This document shows positions 14,706-22,948 of a stretch of 48,385 bases of DNA, piece by piece (the stretch's first letter is position 1; each line of letters opens with the position of its first letter). Where the stretch lies: positions 1-48,385 of the forward strand of contig MNSZ01000059.1 of assembly GCA_001916715.1 (NCBI GenBank), read 5' to 3'. The notes under the pieces are model-generated. The model worked only from the letters and a program-made list of their open reading frames with translations, did no database searches and was not told the origin of the DNA. This DNA is from Firmicutes bacterium CAG:24053_14. GTDB lineage: Bacteria > Bacillota > Clostridia > Oscillospirales > Oscillospiraceae. The translations under genes were made by a program, and so were the position numbers.

Positions 14706-16235
14706 TTATATTGTGTGCTTTTCCTTCTCTGCCATGCTTATCGCGGCGTAAGAGACACCCAGCAGGATGAAATACGCGAACAGATCCCTCGGATAGAACC
14801 AGATGTATTCCACGATGCAGGAAAACGCAATGCCGATAAACGAGGCAGCGCAGGCAATGAGCACGGTCTTTGTAAGCGTACTTGAGCCTCTGCGCGCGAT
14901 AACGGAGTTTTTGATGCTGCGCAGGGCAAGCCACATGAACGATACAAAGCCGAGTATGCCGGTTTCCAGAATAAGCTCAAGATACAACGACTGCGTGTGC
15001 GCCGCACCGTCGATCGCAAGCGGCTGAGCGTACAGCGGATACAGCGACGCAAACGCGGCCGGCCCGAGGCCGATGCCGCTTACGCCATAATCGCGGATCA
15101 TGTACTCAACGCCCTGCCACAGCGCAAAGCGGTGCTGCGCGGAGGAGTCGATGTGCCCGCTGCTTCCGAGGAAGCTTGTGACTATGCTCGTGAGCCTTGT
15201 TATTATCGTCGATGGCAGCAGCGGTATTGCAAGCAGCGCCAGCGCGATGAAAAGCGGAATGAGCTTTTTGTTGCGCAGCCAGATGTAAACAAAGGCTGCG
15301 AGCATGAGCGATATCCAGCCCGAGCGGGAGTAGGTCATGATAAGCGCAACGGCAGGGAACGCAAGCCCGATCAGAAGCACAACGCAGCTCAGCTGCTTTT
15401 TGCGCGTCCCGGCAAACGCCGCGCACAGCGGCATGAACAGAACGAGAAATTCCGAGAAGTTGTTCGGGTTATCGAGCGTCGATGTAACTCGGCTGGGAAT
15501 GCCGGTGTTGAGCTTGAGGTCGGTGAAGGAGGCGCTGACGTAAACAAGGCCGAACTTGCGCTGTATAATGGCGTAAAGCGAGGTGAGGATAACTGCGGCA
15601 TAAATAAATGCAAGCAGCTTCACAAGGCGCTTTTCGTCGCTTATATCGGCGGCAATGACATAGGTGAAGATAAATGCCGCAATGAAAAACAGCAGTATTC
15701 TTATGCTGTCGGAGCGGCTCTGCGTAAACAGCAGGCTGACAAGCAGCGCTATTGCAAACAGAGCAAACGGAAAGCCCAGCTTATCGGGATACAAAAGCTT
15801 TCTCTTTCCGCAGCCGACGAGGATAAGATACAGCGCAAGGAAGCCCACGGCGGCAATGACCGCATATGCATTGTTCCAGCTCTCGTGCGGCATGACGAAC
15901 ATAAGGCATATAAACGCGCCGAGCAGGAACTCAAAATTCAGAATAAAGCTGCCGCGGCAAAGCCTTGCTATAAGGCTGCCCTCCCACGCCGGGGCGAAAA
16001 AGCCTGCAATGGCAGAGAGAATTTTTTCGATAAGATCAAGGATGAAGCGGATAATGCGCGCAAACAGCGAAGTTTCGTACACCGCCTGGATGCGGTCGCC
16101 GCGCCGCAGCCACTTTACCGGAGCAAGATCGTCGTAAGCCCGTTTAAACGGCTTCCAGATCTTTTCGAGTATGGCAAAGAACACGCTGTGAGTCCAGGCA
16201 TTATAAACATAGTTTAATATAGCGCCGTACTGCAA
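14706..16235 (-). CDS. O-antigen ligase/polymerase-like membrane protein
   Basis: 509 residues from a TTG start (GGAGGG 8 bases upstream). Polytopic, about 12 TM spans. The Wzy_C/WaaL signature is present: LDNPNNFSEFLVLFMPLC, ALIMTYSRSGWISLMLAAFV, the long outer loop with GIGLGPAAFASLYPLYAQ, AAHTQSLYLELILETGILG. Such proteins polymerise or ligate surface polysaccharide units on a lipid carrier. It is the last gene of a minus-strand trio with a DUF4330 protein and a GT4 glycosyltransferase, so a cell-surface glycan role is inferred. The N-terminal ~100 residues before the first conserved TM block are family-variable. Confidence 0.85.
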   Translation of the reverse strand: MQYGAILNYVYNAWTHSVFFAILEKIWKPFKRAYDDLAPVKWLRRGDRIQAVYETSLFARIIRFILDLIEKILSAIAGFFAPAWEGSLIARLCRGSFILNFEFLLGAFICLMFVMPHESWNNAYAVIAAVGFLALYLILVGCGKRKLLYPDKLGFPFALFAIALLVSLLFTQSRSDSIRILLFFIAAFIFTYVIAADISDEKRLVKLLAFIYAAVILTSLYAIIQRKFGLVYVSASFTDLKLNTGIPSRVTSTLDNPNNFSEFLVLFMPLCAAFAGTRKKQLSCVVLLIGLAFPAVALIMTYSRSGWISLMLAAFVYIWLRNKKLIPLFIALALLAIPLLPSTIITRLTSIVTSFLGSSGHIDSSAQHRFALWQGVEYMIRDYGVSGIGLGPAAFASLYPLYAQPLAIDGAAHTQSLYLELILETGILGFVSFMWLALRSIKNSVIARRGSSTLTKTVLIACAASFIGIAFSCIVEYIWFYPRDLFAYFILLGVSYAAISMAEKEKHTI

Positions 16236-16275
16236 ATAAGCCGCCCTCCTTTCGCGTTGATATCATGGCTCATAA

Positions 16276-16764
16276 TTACGCTGCTTCGGAAACGCCGGAA
16301 ACGCTGGCGTAGATGGTCGCCTTGCCGAAATGCATGGTGAAGCTTGCGCCGACGCCGTAGAGTCTGCCGCCGACGTAAAGACCCTTTTCCGTGAGGTTGC
16401 CCTGAAGCTCGACCGTTACGGTGACAGCGTCGTTATATGCTACCTCGGCCTTTGCCTGATTGCCGTCGGCATCAACAAAGTAGGTGTACGACGGCTCGCT
16501 TTCAACGGCAACTACCTTGCCGAAATCGACGTTTGTCGTGTCCTCAAAGGCAGGAGCGCCGATCTCTATCGCGTCGGCTGCGCCGACCTGAGCCTTATAG
16601 CAGAAAAACTGAACTCTGACTGTGCTCGTCTCGGTCTTCGCGGCTTCCTGAGCCGGGGTGAAGGCCTTGGTTGCGAAAAATACTGCGGCCGCGATAATTA
16701 CAAGGATTATCAGCAGGTCGATGATGTTGATTTTTCCGAAAAGTTTTCCGTTTTTGTCGATCAT
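16276..16764 (-). CDS. DUF4330-like membrane-anchored protein
   Basis: 162 residues from the ATG at 16764 (AAAGG ~10 bases upstream; the longer frame starts with a TTG that includes that SD). Cytoplasmic MIDKNGKLFGKINIIDLL is followed by one TM span (LIILVIIAAAVFFATKAF), then a beta-rich outer domain with repeated hydrophobic strands and VGASFTMHFGKATIYASV near the end. The N-terminal KxGKLFGKINIIDL pattern is that of DUF4330. No enzyme motif. It lies between a GT4 enzyme and an O-antigen ligase-like protein and probably assists polysaccharide assembly or export, by context only. Confidence 0.75.
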   Translation of the reverse strand: MIDKNGKLFGKINIIDLLIILVIIAAAVFFATKAFTPAQEAAKTETSTVRVQFFCYKAQVGAADAIEIGAPAFEDTTNVDFGKVVAVESEPSYTYFVDADGNQAKAEVAYNDAVTVTVELQGNLTEKGLYVGGRLYGVGASFTMHFGKATIYASVSGVSEAA

Positions 16765-16784
16765 TGTTTCAATACCTTTCAAGA

Positions 16785-17867
16785 TTATTTATATGTTTCA
16801 AACACGTCGAGTGCCAGCTTGCGCAGGTCAAACTCCTCGCTTACCTTCTTTAACGCGTTTGCCGAATACTCTGCACGCAGAGCGTCGTTTTCCATAAGCT
16901 CAAGCATCGCGTCGGAAAAACCGTCGCTGTCGCCGAATTTGAGGACTCTGCCGCAGACCGTGTGCGTTTCGGCAAGGTCGCGGTTTCCGCCGACATCGGT
17001 TACGACAAGCGGAACACCGGCGTTCATTGCCTCAAGTATCGCAAAGCTCATCGCCTCGTTTTTCGAGCTCGTGTTCAGATAAAGATCCGAAGCCTTCAGC
17101 ATTCTGTCCGAATCGCGGCGGAAGCCGAGCTGGATAACGCGGTCGCTCATGCCGGAGTTTGTGCTCATAACGGCAAAGTTGTCAAACTCCTCGCCGTCGC
17201 CGGCAATGAAGCACACAAAGGGCTTATCGGTCTTGCGCCTGAGCTTTGCAAGCGAGGCAAGCAGGAAGGGCAGTCCCTTTTCCGGAGCGTAGCGCGCCAT
17301 GATTGACATGACGAAGGTATCGTCATTAACGCCGAAATCACGGGCAAAGCTGCGGTCATACACGCGCTCACGCTTCGGCTCGACTCCGTTGTAAACCACC
17401 TGAATGCGGTCTTTTTTCACGCCGTTTGAGACCATTATGTCCGCGCCCTGACGGCACACGGCGATTATGCGGTGGTCAAACGGAGTGAACAGCCGGTTGA
17501 GTATCTTCCATTTCGTGTTCTGATATATGGTAAGATGGCTCGTGTACACGACCTTTACCTTGCGGTAGAAAAGCTTGGACAGGATGGCGATGACGTTTTC
17601 CATGGGATATTGCGCGTGGATAACGTCGATTTTGTTCTCGCGGCAATAGCCAGCAAGCTTCTTTGCCGCAGAGAGAGCCTTTTTTGTGCTCATCTCAAAC
17701 CGGAAGCATGCAAAGCCCTCGCTGCTCACGGTTTCCGAAAGCTGGCCGGGAACATTGTAGGCCAGATGGCATGTTTCGCCCTGCCCGGACAGAATGTGCA
17801 TAAGGTTCAGAACGTATTTTTCGGTTCCTGCTTTTCCTGCATAATTTATCAGGTACAGGATATTCAT
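16785..17867 (-). CDS. GT4-family glycosyltransferase
   Basis: 360 residues from the ATG at 17867 (AGAGGTG upstream; a longer in-frame start at 17909 lacks an SD). Two Rossmann lobes: N-terminal NILYLINYAGKAGTEKYVLN with the acceptor-site Gly-rich turn, and C-terminal SIMARYAPEKGLPFLLASLA, FIAGDGEE, and the EAMSFAILEAMNAGVPLVVT nucleotide-sugar motif (E-x7-E). It transfers a sugar from an NDP donor, retaining mechanism, in the cytoplasm. First gene of the minus-strand glycan trio. Sugar and acceptor cannot be assigned. Confidence 0.92.
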   Translation of the reverse strand: MNILYLINYAGKAGTEKYVLNLMHILSGQGETCHLAYNVPGQLSETVSSEGFACFRFEMSTKKALSAAKKLAGYCRENKIDVIHAQYPMENVIAILSKLFYRKVKVVYTSHLTIYQNTKWKILNRLFTPFDHRIIAVCRQGADIMVSNGVKKDRIQVVYNGVEPKRERVYDRSFARDFGVNDDTFVMSIMARYAPEKGLPFLLASLAKLRRKTDKPFVCFIAGDGEEFDNFAVMSTNSGMSDRVIQLGFRRDSDRMLKASDLYLNTSSKNEAMSFAILEAMNAGVPLVVTDVGGNRDLAETHTVCGRVLKFGDSDGFSDAMLELMENDALRAEYSANALKKVSEEFDLRKLALDVFETYK

Positions 17868-17905
17868 ATAAACACCTCTATTTTTTAAACTTGTCCTTAT
17901 AATAT

Positions 17906-18011
17906 ACAATGTAATTGCATTGTTTTCAAGAACAAAAGGTTAAGGTTTAATTCTGTTGTGCAACAGTTTGAACCTAATGTATATTGACTTAGCAAATATT
18001 TGCGGTATAAT
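17906..18011 (+). promoter_or_regulatory. promoter and operator region of the GlpA-like operon
   Basis: TTGACT (17984-17989), 16-base spacer, TATAAT (18006-18011). The spacer holds the perfect 12-bp palindrome GCAAATATTTGC (17992-18003). Two more inverted repeats lie upstream: CTGTTG/CAACAG (17953-17966) inside a longer imperfect dyad, and ACAATG/CATTGT (17906-17923). A repressor bound between -35 and -10 would block polymerase. The regulator is not identified. Confidence 0.65.
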
Positions 18012-18050
18012 ATTGGCAAACTATACATCGTGTATATGAAGGTGCTGGGG

Positions 18051-19763
18051 ATGAATATTAAAAGCCTAAACAGGAAGCTGAACAAGAAGTTCGCGGGAAG
18101 GGTCACGGCAAGGCTCAGTGACGGCTGCATCGTGCTCACGGGCGAGCTTGACGATTGGAACGACGTTGTCGATGCCGGCATGACCGCGGCAACGCCGCAT
18201 TCGAGCACGCACGTTGTAAACGATATTGTTTTCACTGCTGCTCCGGAGGAGAAAATGCATGTGCCGGCTTTAAGCGACAATGCGCTTGAGGGAGATAGGC
18301 CGGATGTTCTCGTCATCGGCGGCGGCATATCCGGCTGCTCGGTGGCGCGCGAGCTTGCGAGATACAAGCTCAATGTTCTGCTTATCGAGAAGGAAGCCGA
18401 TCTCGCGCTCGGCGCGTCCGGCCGCAATGACGGCGAGGTGCATCCGGGCGTTGACCTTTCCAAGGGCTCGCTCAAGCACAAATACATAAGGCGCGCAAAC
18501 CACATGTACGAAGACCTCTGCCGCGAGCTTGACGTTCCCTTTAAGCGTATCGGGCAGTACGCCTGCTTTACGCACAAAAGCTGGCTGCCGTTTGTTAGCC
18601 TCTATGCCAAATGGCGCAGAGATCATGACGGCATTGAGGATACATGCATCGTCATGGGCGACGAGATACGCAAAAAAGAGCCGAGTATATCGGCAGATGT
18701 CGCCTTTGCACTGTCAAATCCCTCGTCGGGCAGCGTAAGCCCGTATAATCTTGTCATTGCTTATGCCGAAAACGCGGTGCAAAACGGTGCGAGAGTTTCG
18801 CTCAACACTGCCGTTACAGGCATGGACGTTTCGGACGGGATGATAAAAGCCGTGCACACAAACCGCGGAACGATCTATCCGCGCGAGGTGATAAACTGCG
18901 CCGGAGTCTACTCCGACGTTGTTGCGCAGATGGCGCAGGACAGATTTTTCAGCATACATCCCCGCCGCGGCACAAATTCTATTCTTGACAAAAAAACAGG
19001 CGCGGCATTCAAAACCATCGCCTCAGCCGTCGGGCCGGAAACTCCCGGACATGCGCACACAAAGGGCGGCGGCATACTGCACACGGTGCACGATAACCTG
19101 CTTGTAGGCCCCGATGCCGTAGAAACGCCCGAGCGCGAGAACACAGCCACGAATGCCGACAGCATCGCACGCGTTTTTGCAAAGCAGAAGATAGCCATGC
19201 CCACTCTGACGGAGAAGGACATTATAACATATTTCACCGGCGTCCGCGCGCCGACCTACGAAGAAGATTTCATTATCGAGCCGGGCAGAAAAACGAAGAA
19301 TATCTACCACGTTGCCGGCATACAATCTCCCGGACTTACGACGGCTCCGGCAGTCGCTCAGGACGTTGCCGAGTATGTCGCGAAGCTCTTTAACGCGGAG
19401 AAAAAATCGGACTTTGACCCCGTGCGAAAGGCTCCTCCGCATCTTGCGGAGATGAACGACGCCGAGCGCGCCGAGCTTATACGCCAAAATCCAGATTACG
19501 GCGTTATCGTGTGCCGCTGCGAGGAAGTCAGCCGCGGCGAGATACTCGATGCACTCAGAAGCCCCGTCTGCGTGCCGACGCTCGATGGAGTGAAAAAGCG
19601 CGTCAGACCCGGCATGGGCAGGTGCCAGGGCGGCTTCTGCTCGCCGCTGGTCACGAAAATAATCGCGGAATATCTCGGCGTTCCGCTCACGGAGGTAATG
19701 AAAAGCTCCGATCGGTCGCCGATAGTTTTCGGAAGCAAAAAGGGAGGCAGCGACAATGCATGA
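18051..19763 (+). CDS. GlpA-like FAD oxidoreductase with BFD-type [2Fe-2S] domain
   Basis: 570 residues from the ATG at 18051 (AAGGTG upstream; longer frames overlap the -10 box). Residues ~1-65 look like a BON-type domain (RVTARLSDGCIVLTGELDDW). From ~84 comes a DAO-type FAD fold with LVIGGGISGCSVARELARYK and GASGRNDGEVHPGV. At the C-terminus is a BFD/Fer2-like [2Fe-2S] site with VCRCEEVSRGEI (near 487) and CQGGFC (near 524). This is the architecture of anaerobic glycerol-3-phosphate dehydrogenase subunit A and relatives. Likely reaction: oxidation of glycerol-3-P or a related hydroxy acid, electrons passed to the next gene product. Overlaps the next gene by 8 bases. Confidence 0.85.
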   Translation: MNIKSLNRKLNKKFAGRVTARLSDGCIVLTGELDDWNDVVDAGMTAATPHSSTHVVNDIVFTAAPEEKMHVPALSDNALEGDRPDVLVIGGGISGCSVARELARYKLNVLLIEKEADLALGASGRNDGEVHPGVDLSKGSLKHKYIRRANHMYEDLCRELDVPFKRIGQYACFTHKSWLPFVSLYAKWRRDHDGIEDTCIVMGDEIRKKEPSISADVAFALSNPSSGSVSPYNLVIAYAENAVQNGARVSLNTAVTGMDVSDGMIKAVHTNRGTIYPREVINCAGVYSDVVAQMAQDRFFSIHPRRGTNSILDKKTGAAFKTIASAVGPETPGHAHTKGGGILHTVHDNLLVGPDAVETPERENTATNADSIARVFAKQKIAMPTLTEKDIITYFTGVRAPTYEEDFIIEPGRKTKNIYHVAGIQSPGLTTAPAVAQDVAEYVAKLFNAEKKSDFDPVRKAPPHLAEMNDAERAELIRQNPDYGVIVCRCEEVSRGEILDALRSPVCVPTLDGVKKRVRPGMGRCQGGFCSPLVTKIIAEYLGVPLTEVMKSSDRSPIVFGSKKGGSDNA

Positions 19764-21009
19764 TTACGATGTTATCGTGATAGGCGGCGGCCCTGCCGGC
19801 CTTGCGGCCGCGCTTGCGGCAAACGAAAACGGCGCGAGAGTGCTCGTTGTTGAGCGCGAGGAGCGCCTTGGCGGAATGCTCAAGCAGTGCATACATGACG
19901 GCTTCGGCCTGCGCCGCTTCGGCGAGCGCCTTGCAGGCCCCGAGTATGTCGAGCGCTTCATGGATAAGATAGCGCAGTCGGATATCGAAGCGGCCTGCAA
20001 TACCTTCGTCACGCGCGCGGAAAAAACCGACAGCGGCTTTGCCGTGACATTAGTATCGCGCGAAGGCCTGCGCACCGTTGCGGCCAAAAGCCTTGTCCTT
20101 GCCACCGGCTGCCGCGAGAGAAGCGCAAAGCAGGTGTTTATCCACGGAACGCGCCCGGCAGGCGTGTTCACCGCCGGCACCGCGCAGCATTTCACAAACC
20201 GTCTCGGCGTCATGCCGACAAAAAAATGCGTTATCCTCGGTTCGGGCGATATCGGCCTTATCATGGCGCGCAGACTTACTCTTGAAGGAGCGGAGGTCCT
20301 CGGCGTTTATGAAATTAACCCCACGCCTTCGGGACTTACGCGAAATATCTATCAGTGCCTTACCGATTATAATATACCCCTGCACCTGAGCCACACTGTA
20401 ACGCGCGTGTTCGGAAAGGACAGACTCGAAGCTGTCGAGGTCTGCGCCGTTGACGAAAACTATAAGCCCATCCCGGAGAGCGCCGAAAGGATCGAGTGCG
20501 ATGCGCTTATCGTCTCCGTCGGACTTATCCCGGAAAATGAGCTTGCCCAGTCGCTGGGCGTTGAGCTTGATAAGCACACGGGCGGCCCTGTGTGTGACGC
20601 TCAGCTTATGACAAAGGTTCCGGGCATATTCTCCTGCGGAAACGCATTGCATGTAAACGACCTTGTTGACTTCGTTTCCGAATCCGGCGAGGAGGCCGGA
20701 AGAAACGCGGCGGCATGGTGCGGAAAGGCGCAGCGCAGAGTGGATATAAACATCGGCGGCGAGTTTTTGTATCTTGTTCCGCAGCAGATAGACCTTGAAA
20801 GCGATAATTCAAAGACGGTCGTCTACTTCCGCTCGAAAAAAGTTCTGGACAAAAGCGTTCTGCGCCTTAAAATAGACGGTGAGGAGGTCTGGAAAAAGAC
20901 CTATCCGTTCCTGCGTCCGCCCGAGATGCAGCAGCTTACGCTTGATATGACAAAATACGATATAAACGAAAACAGCGACGTGCGCTTTGAGATCGAGGTG
21001 GTAAAATGA
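19756..21009 (+). CDS. GlpB/HcnB-like FAD/NAD(P) oxidoreductase subunit
   Basis: 417 residues. N-terminal FAD site DVIVIGGGPAGLAAALAANE, then the HcnB-type LKQCIHDGFGLRRFGERL and ATGCRERSAKQVF, a second dinucleotide site VILGSGDIGLIMARRLTLEG (near residue 158), and the closing FAD loop GIFSCGNALHVNDLVDFVSE. The ~85-residue tail is beta-rich. In clostridia this subunit partners with GlpA-type and DUF1667 proteins in a three-part dehydrogenase. It overlaps both neighbours (8 and 4 bases), which argues for a stoichiometric complex. Confidence 0.85.
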   Translation: MHDYDVIVIGGGPAGLAAALAANENGARVLVVEREERLGGMLKQCIHDGFGLRRFGERLAGPEYVERFMDKIAQSDIEAACNTFVTRAEKTDSGFAVTLVSREGLRTVAAKSLVLATGCRERSAKQVFIHGTRPAGVFTAGTAQHFTNRLGVMPTKKCVILGSGDIGLIMARRLTLEGAEVLGVYEINPTPSGLTRNIYQCLTDYNIPLHLSHTVTRVFGKDRLEAVEVCAVDENYKPIPESAERIECDALIVSVGLIPENELAQSLGVELDKHTGGPVCDAQLMTKVPGIFSCGNALHVNDLVDFVSESGEEAGRNAAAWCGKAQRRVDINIGGEFLYLVPQQIDLESDNSKTVVYFRSKKVLDKSVLRLKIDGEEVWKKTYPFLRPPEMQQLTLDMTKYDINENSDVRFEIEVVK

Positions 21010-21365
21010 AACAGCTCGTATGCATAGGCTGTCCTCGCGGCTGCCGCCTTACCATTGATGAGAATAACGGCGAATACACAGTCACCGGAAACACCTGTCC
21101 GAGAGGCAGAGAGTTTGCCTTAAGCGAGATGACAGCGCCGAAACGCACGATATGCTCAACGGTGAAAACCGCATTTTCCGATGTGCCGGTGCTGCCGGTG
21201 CGAGTGTCGGACGATATTCCCAAGGAGAAAATATTCGACGTCATGCGTGAAATTAACGCTGTGACGCTTAAAGAGCGCATAGGCAGGGGAGATGCCGTTA
21301 TCAAAGATGTGCTCGGACTGGGCGTGGACGTCATTGCAACAAGTGATCTTTTAAAACAGATATAA
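21006..21365 (+). CDS. DUF1667 Fe-S protein, probable third dehydrogenase subunit
   Basis: 119 residues, overlapping the upstream gene by 4 bases. The N-terminus has Cys-x2-Cys-x3-Cys (CIGCPRGCRL) and a later GNTCPRGREFA, four Cys that could hold one Fe-S cluster. It continues with APKRTICSTVKT and PVRVSDDIPKEKIFDVM, as in DUF1667 proteins. These accompany GlpA/GlpB-like proteins in anaerobes and probably pass electrons onward. The electron acceptor is unknown. Confidence 0.85.
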   Translation: MKQLVCIGCPRGCRLTIDENNGEYTVTGNTCPRGREFALSEMTAPKRTICSTVKTAFSDVPVLPVRVSDDIPKEKIFDVMREINAVTLKERIGRGDAVIKDVLGLGVDVIATSDLLKQI

Positions 21366-21391
21366 ATGCAAAGACGGAGGGAGAAGAAACA

Positions 21392-22948
21392 ATGAACAGA
21401 CCGCTTATACTGACTTACGACGTCGGTACTCAAAGCACGAGAGCCATACTGGTGGATAAGCAGGGCAATATCGTTGACAAAGAGCAGGTCAAATACGCAG
21501 AGCCTTATTTCCGGCAGCGTCCGGGCTGGGCGGAGCAGAAAACGGACTTTTACTTTGACAACATGTGCAAGGCATCGACGGCGCTCATGGCGCGCAATGC
21601 CGACAAGGTGCCCGATATCATCGCCTGCGCAGTCACCGTAATCCGCGATACGCTTGTGTTCCTTGACGAAAACTATCAGCCCACGCGCGATATCATCCAC
21701 TGGCTGGATGCACGCAAATGTGTTTTTGACGATCCGTTTCCCCTGTGGAAGGAAGCCGTGTTTGAGCTTATCGGCATGGGCAAGGGCACGAGGATAGCCT
21801 ATCGCACGTCGAAGGTCAACTGGGTGCGCCAAAAGCAGCCCAAGGTTTGGGCGCGCACGAAGAAGATAGTCTGCCTGCCGGCCTATATAAATTACCGCAT
21901 GACCGGCCGCCTTGCCGATACACCGGCAAGCACCATCGCCCATATCCCCATGGACTATAAGAAAAAGCGCTGGATGAAGGAAAATGACCTCACTCGCTGC
22001 TTTTTCGATGTTCCGCAGGATAAGCTGTATGAGCTTATCCCCTCCGGCGAGGTGCTCGGATACATAACAAAGGAAGCCGCTGCGCTCACCGGCGCGCCCG
22101 AGGGACTGCCTCTCATCGCTACCGGTGCGGATAAAGCCTGCGAAACGCTTGGCCTTTCCGTGGCAAGCCCCGATAAGGCGTCGATATCCTTCGGAACAAG
22201 CTCGACCATTGAGATGTACACCGAGCAGTATTTCGAGCCGCAGGCATTCCTGCCGTCTTATCCGTCGGTCATCAATAAGGCGTGGAACCCGGAGATCCAG
22301 GTGTTCCGCGGCTTCTGGATGCTCAGCTGGTTCATTAAAGAGTTCGGCGACAAGGATAAGGAAGAGGCCGAAAAGCTTGGCGTGTCGCCCGAGGAGATAC
22401 TCAACACGAAAGCAGCTCAGGTTCCGGCCGGCTGTCAGGGACTTATGCTCCAGCCGTACTGGACGCCGGATGTGCTCAAGCCCGACTCCTACGGAGCAAT
22501 AATCGGATTTTCCGATTATCACACGAAGTATCACATTTATCGTGCCATCATCGAGGGCGTATGCCTTGAGCTTTACATGTCCATGAAGAGCATGGAAAAG
22601 CGCGGCAAAAAGCACATAAAGCAGCTGTACGTCGGCGGCGGCGGCTCGAAGAGCGACCTTGCCTCCCAGATACTCGCCGATACCTTCGGCCTGCCCGTAA
22701 AACGCATCCACACCCACGAGGCGTGCTCGTTGGGCGCGGCGATGGTGGCCTTTGTCGCAAAGGGCGAGTTTGAAAGCTTTGACGAGGCGATAAAGAGCAT
22801 GGTCCACGAAAAGGATGTTTTCACGCCCGATCCCAAGAACCACGAAATATACATGAACATGTACAATAAGGTATACCGCAAGATATATAAAAACGTAAGA
22901 CCGCTGTATGCAACGATGAATAACCTCAAAGAAAGGAACATGATCTGA
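21392..22948 (+). CDS. FGGY-family carbohydrate kinase
   Basis: 518 residues; SD GGAGGGAG 7 bases before the ATG. Actin-like kinase fold: LILTYDVGTQSTRAILVDKQ (phosphate-1), PGWAEQKTDFYFDNM, IHWLDARK, LIATGADKACETLGL and SISFGTSSTIEM, and the adenosine site LYVGGGGSKSDLASQILADT near residue 412. It phosphorylates a polyol or ketose. Position in an operon with G3P-dehydrogenase-like genes suggests glycerol, dihydroxyacetone or an analogue. It is clearly not a standard GlpK in its substrate loop, so the substrate is left open. Stop and next start share bases at 22948. Confidence 0.88.
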   Translation: MNRPLILTYDVGTQSTRAILVDKQGNIVDKEQVKYAEPYFRQRPGWAEQKTDFYFDNMCKASTALMARNADKVPDIIACAVTVIRDTLVFLDENYQPTRDIIHWLDARKCVFDDPFPLWKEAVFELIGMGKGTRIAYRTSKVNWVRQKQPKVWARTKKIVCLPAYINYRMTGRLADTPASTIAHIPMDYKKKRWMKENDLTRCFFDVPQDKLYELIPSGEVLGYITKEAAALTGAPEGLPLIATGADKACETLGLSVASPDKASISFGTSSTIEMYTEQYFEPQAFLPSYPSVINKAWNPEIQVFRGFWMLSWFIKEFGDKDKEEAEKLGVSPEEILNTKAAQVPAGCQGLMLQPYWTPDVLKPDSYGAIIGFSDYHTKYHIYRAIIEGVCLELYMSMKSMEKRGKKHIKQLYVGGGGSKSDLASQILADTFGLPVKRIHTHEACSLGAAMVAFVAKGEFESFDEAIKSMVHEKDVFTPDPKNHEIYMNMYNKVYRKIYKNVRPLYATMNNLKERNMI

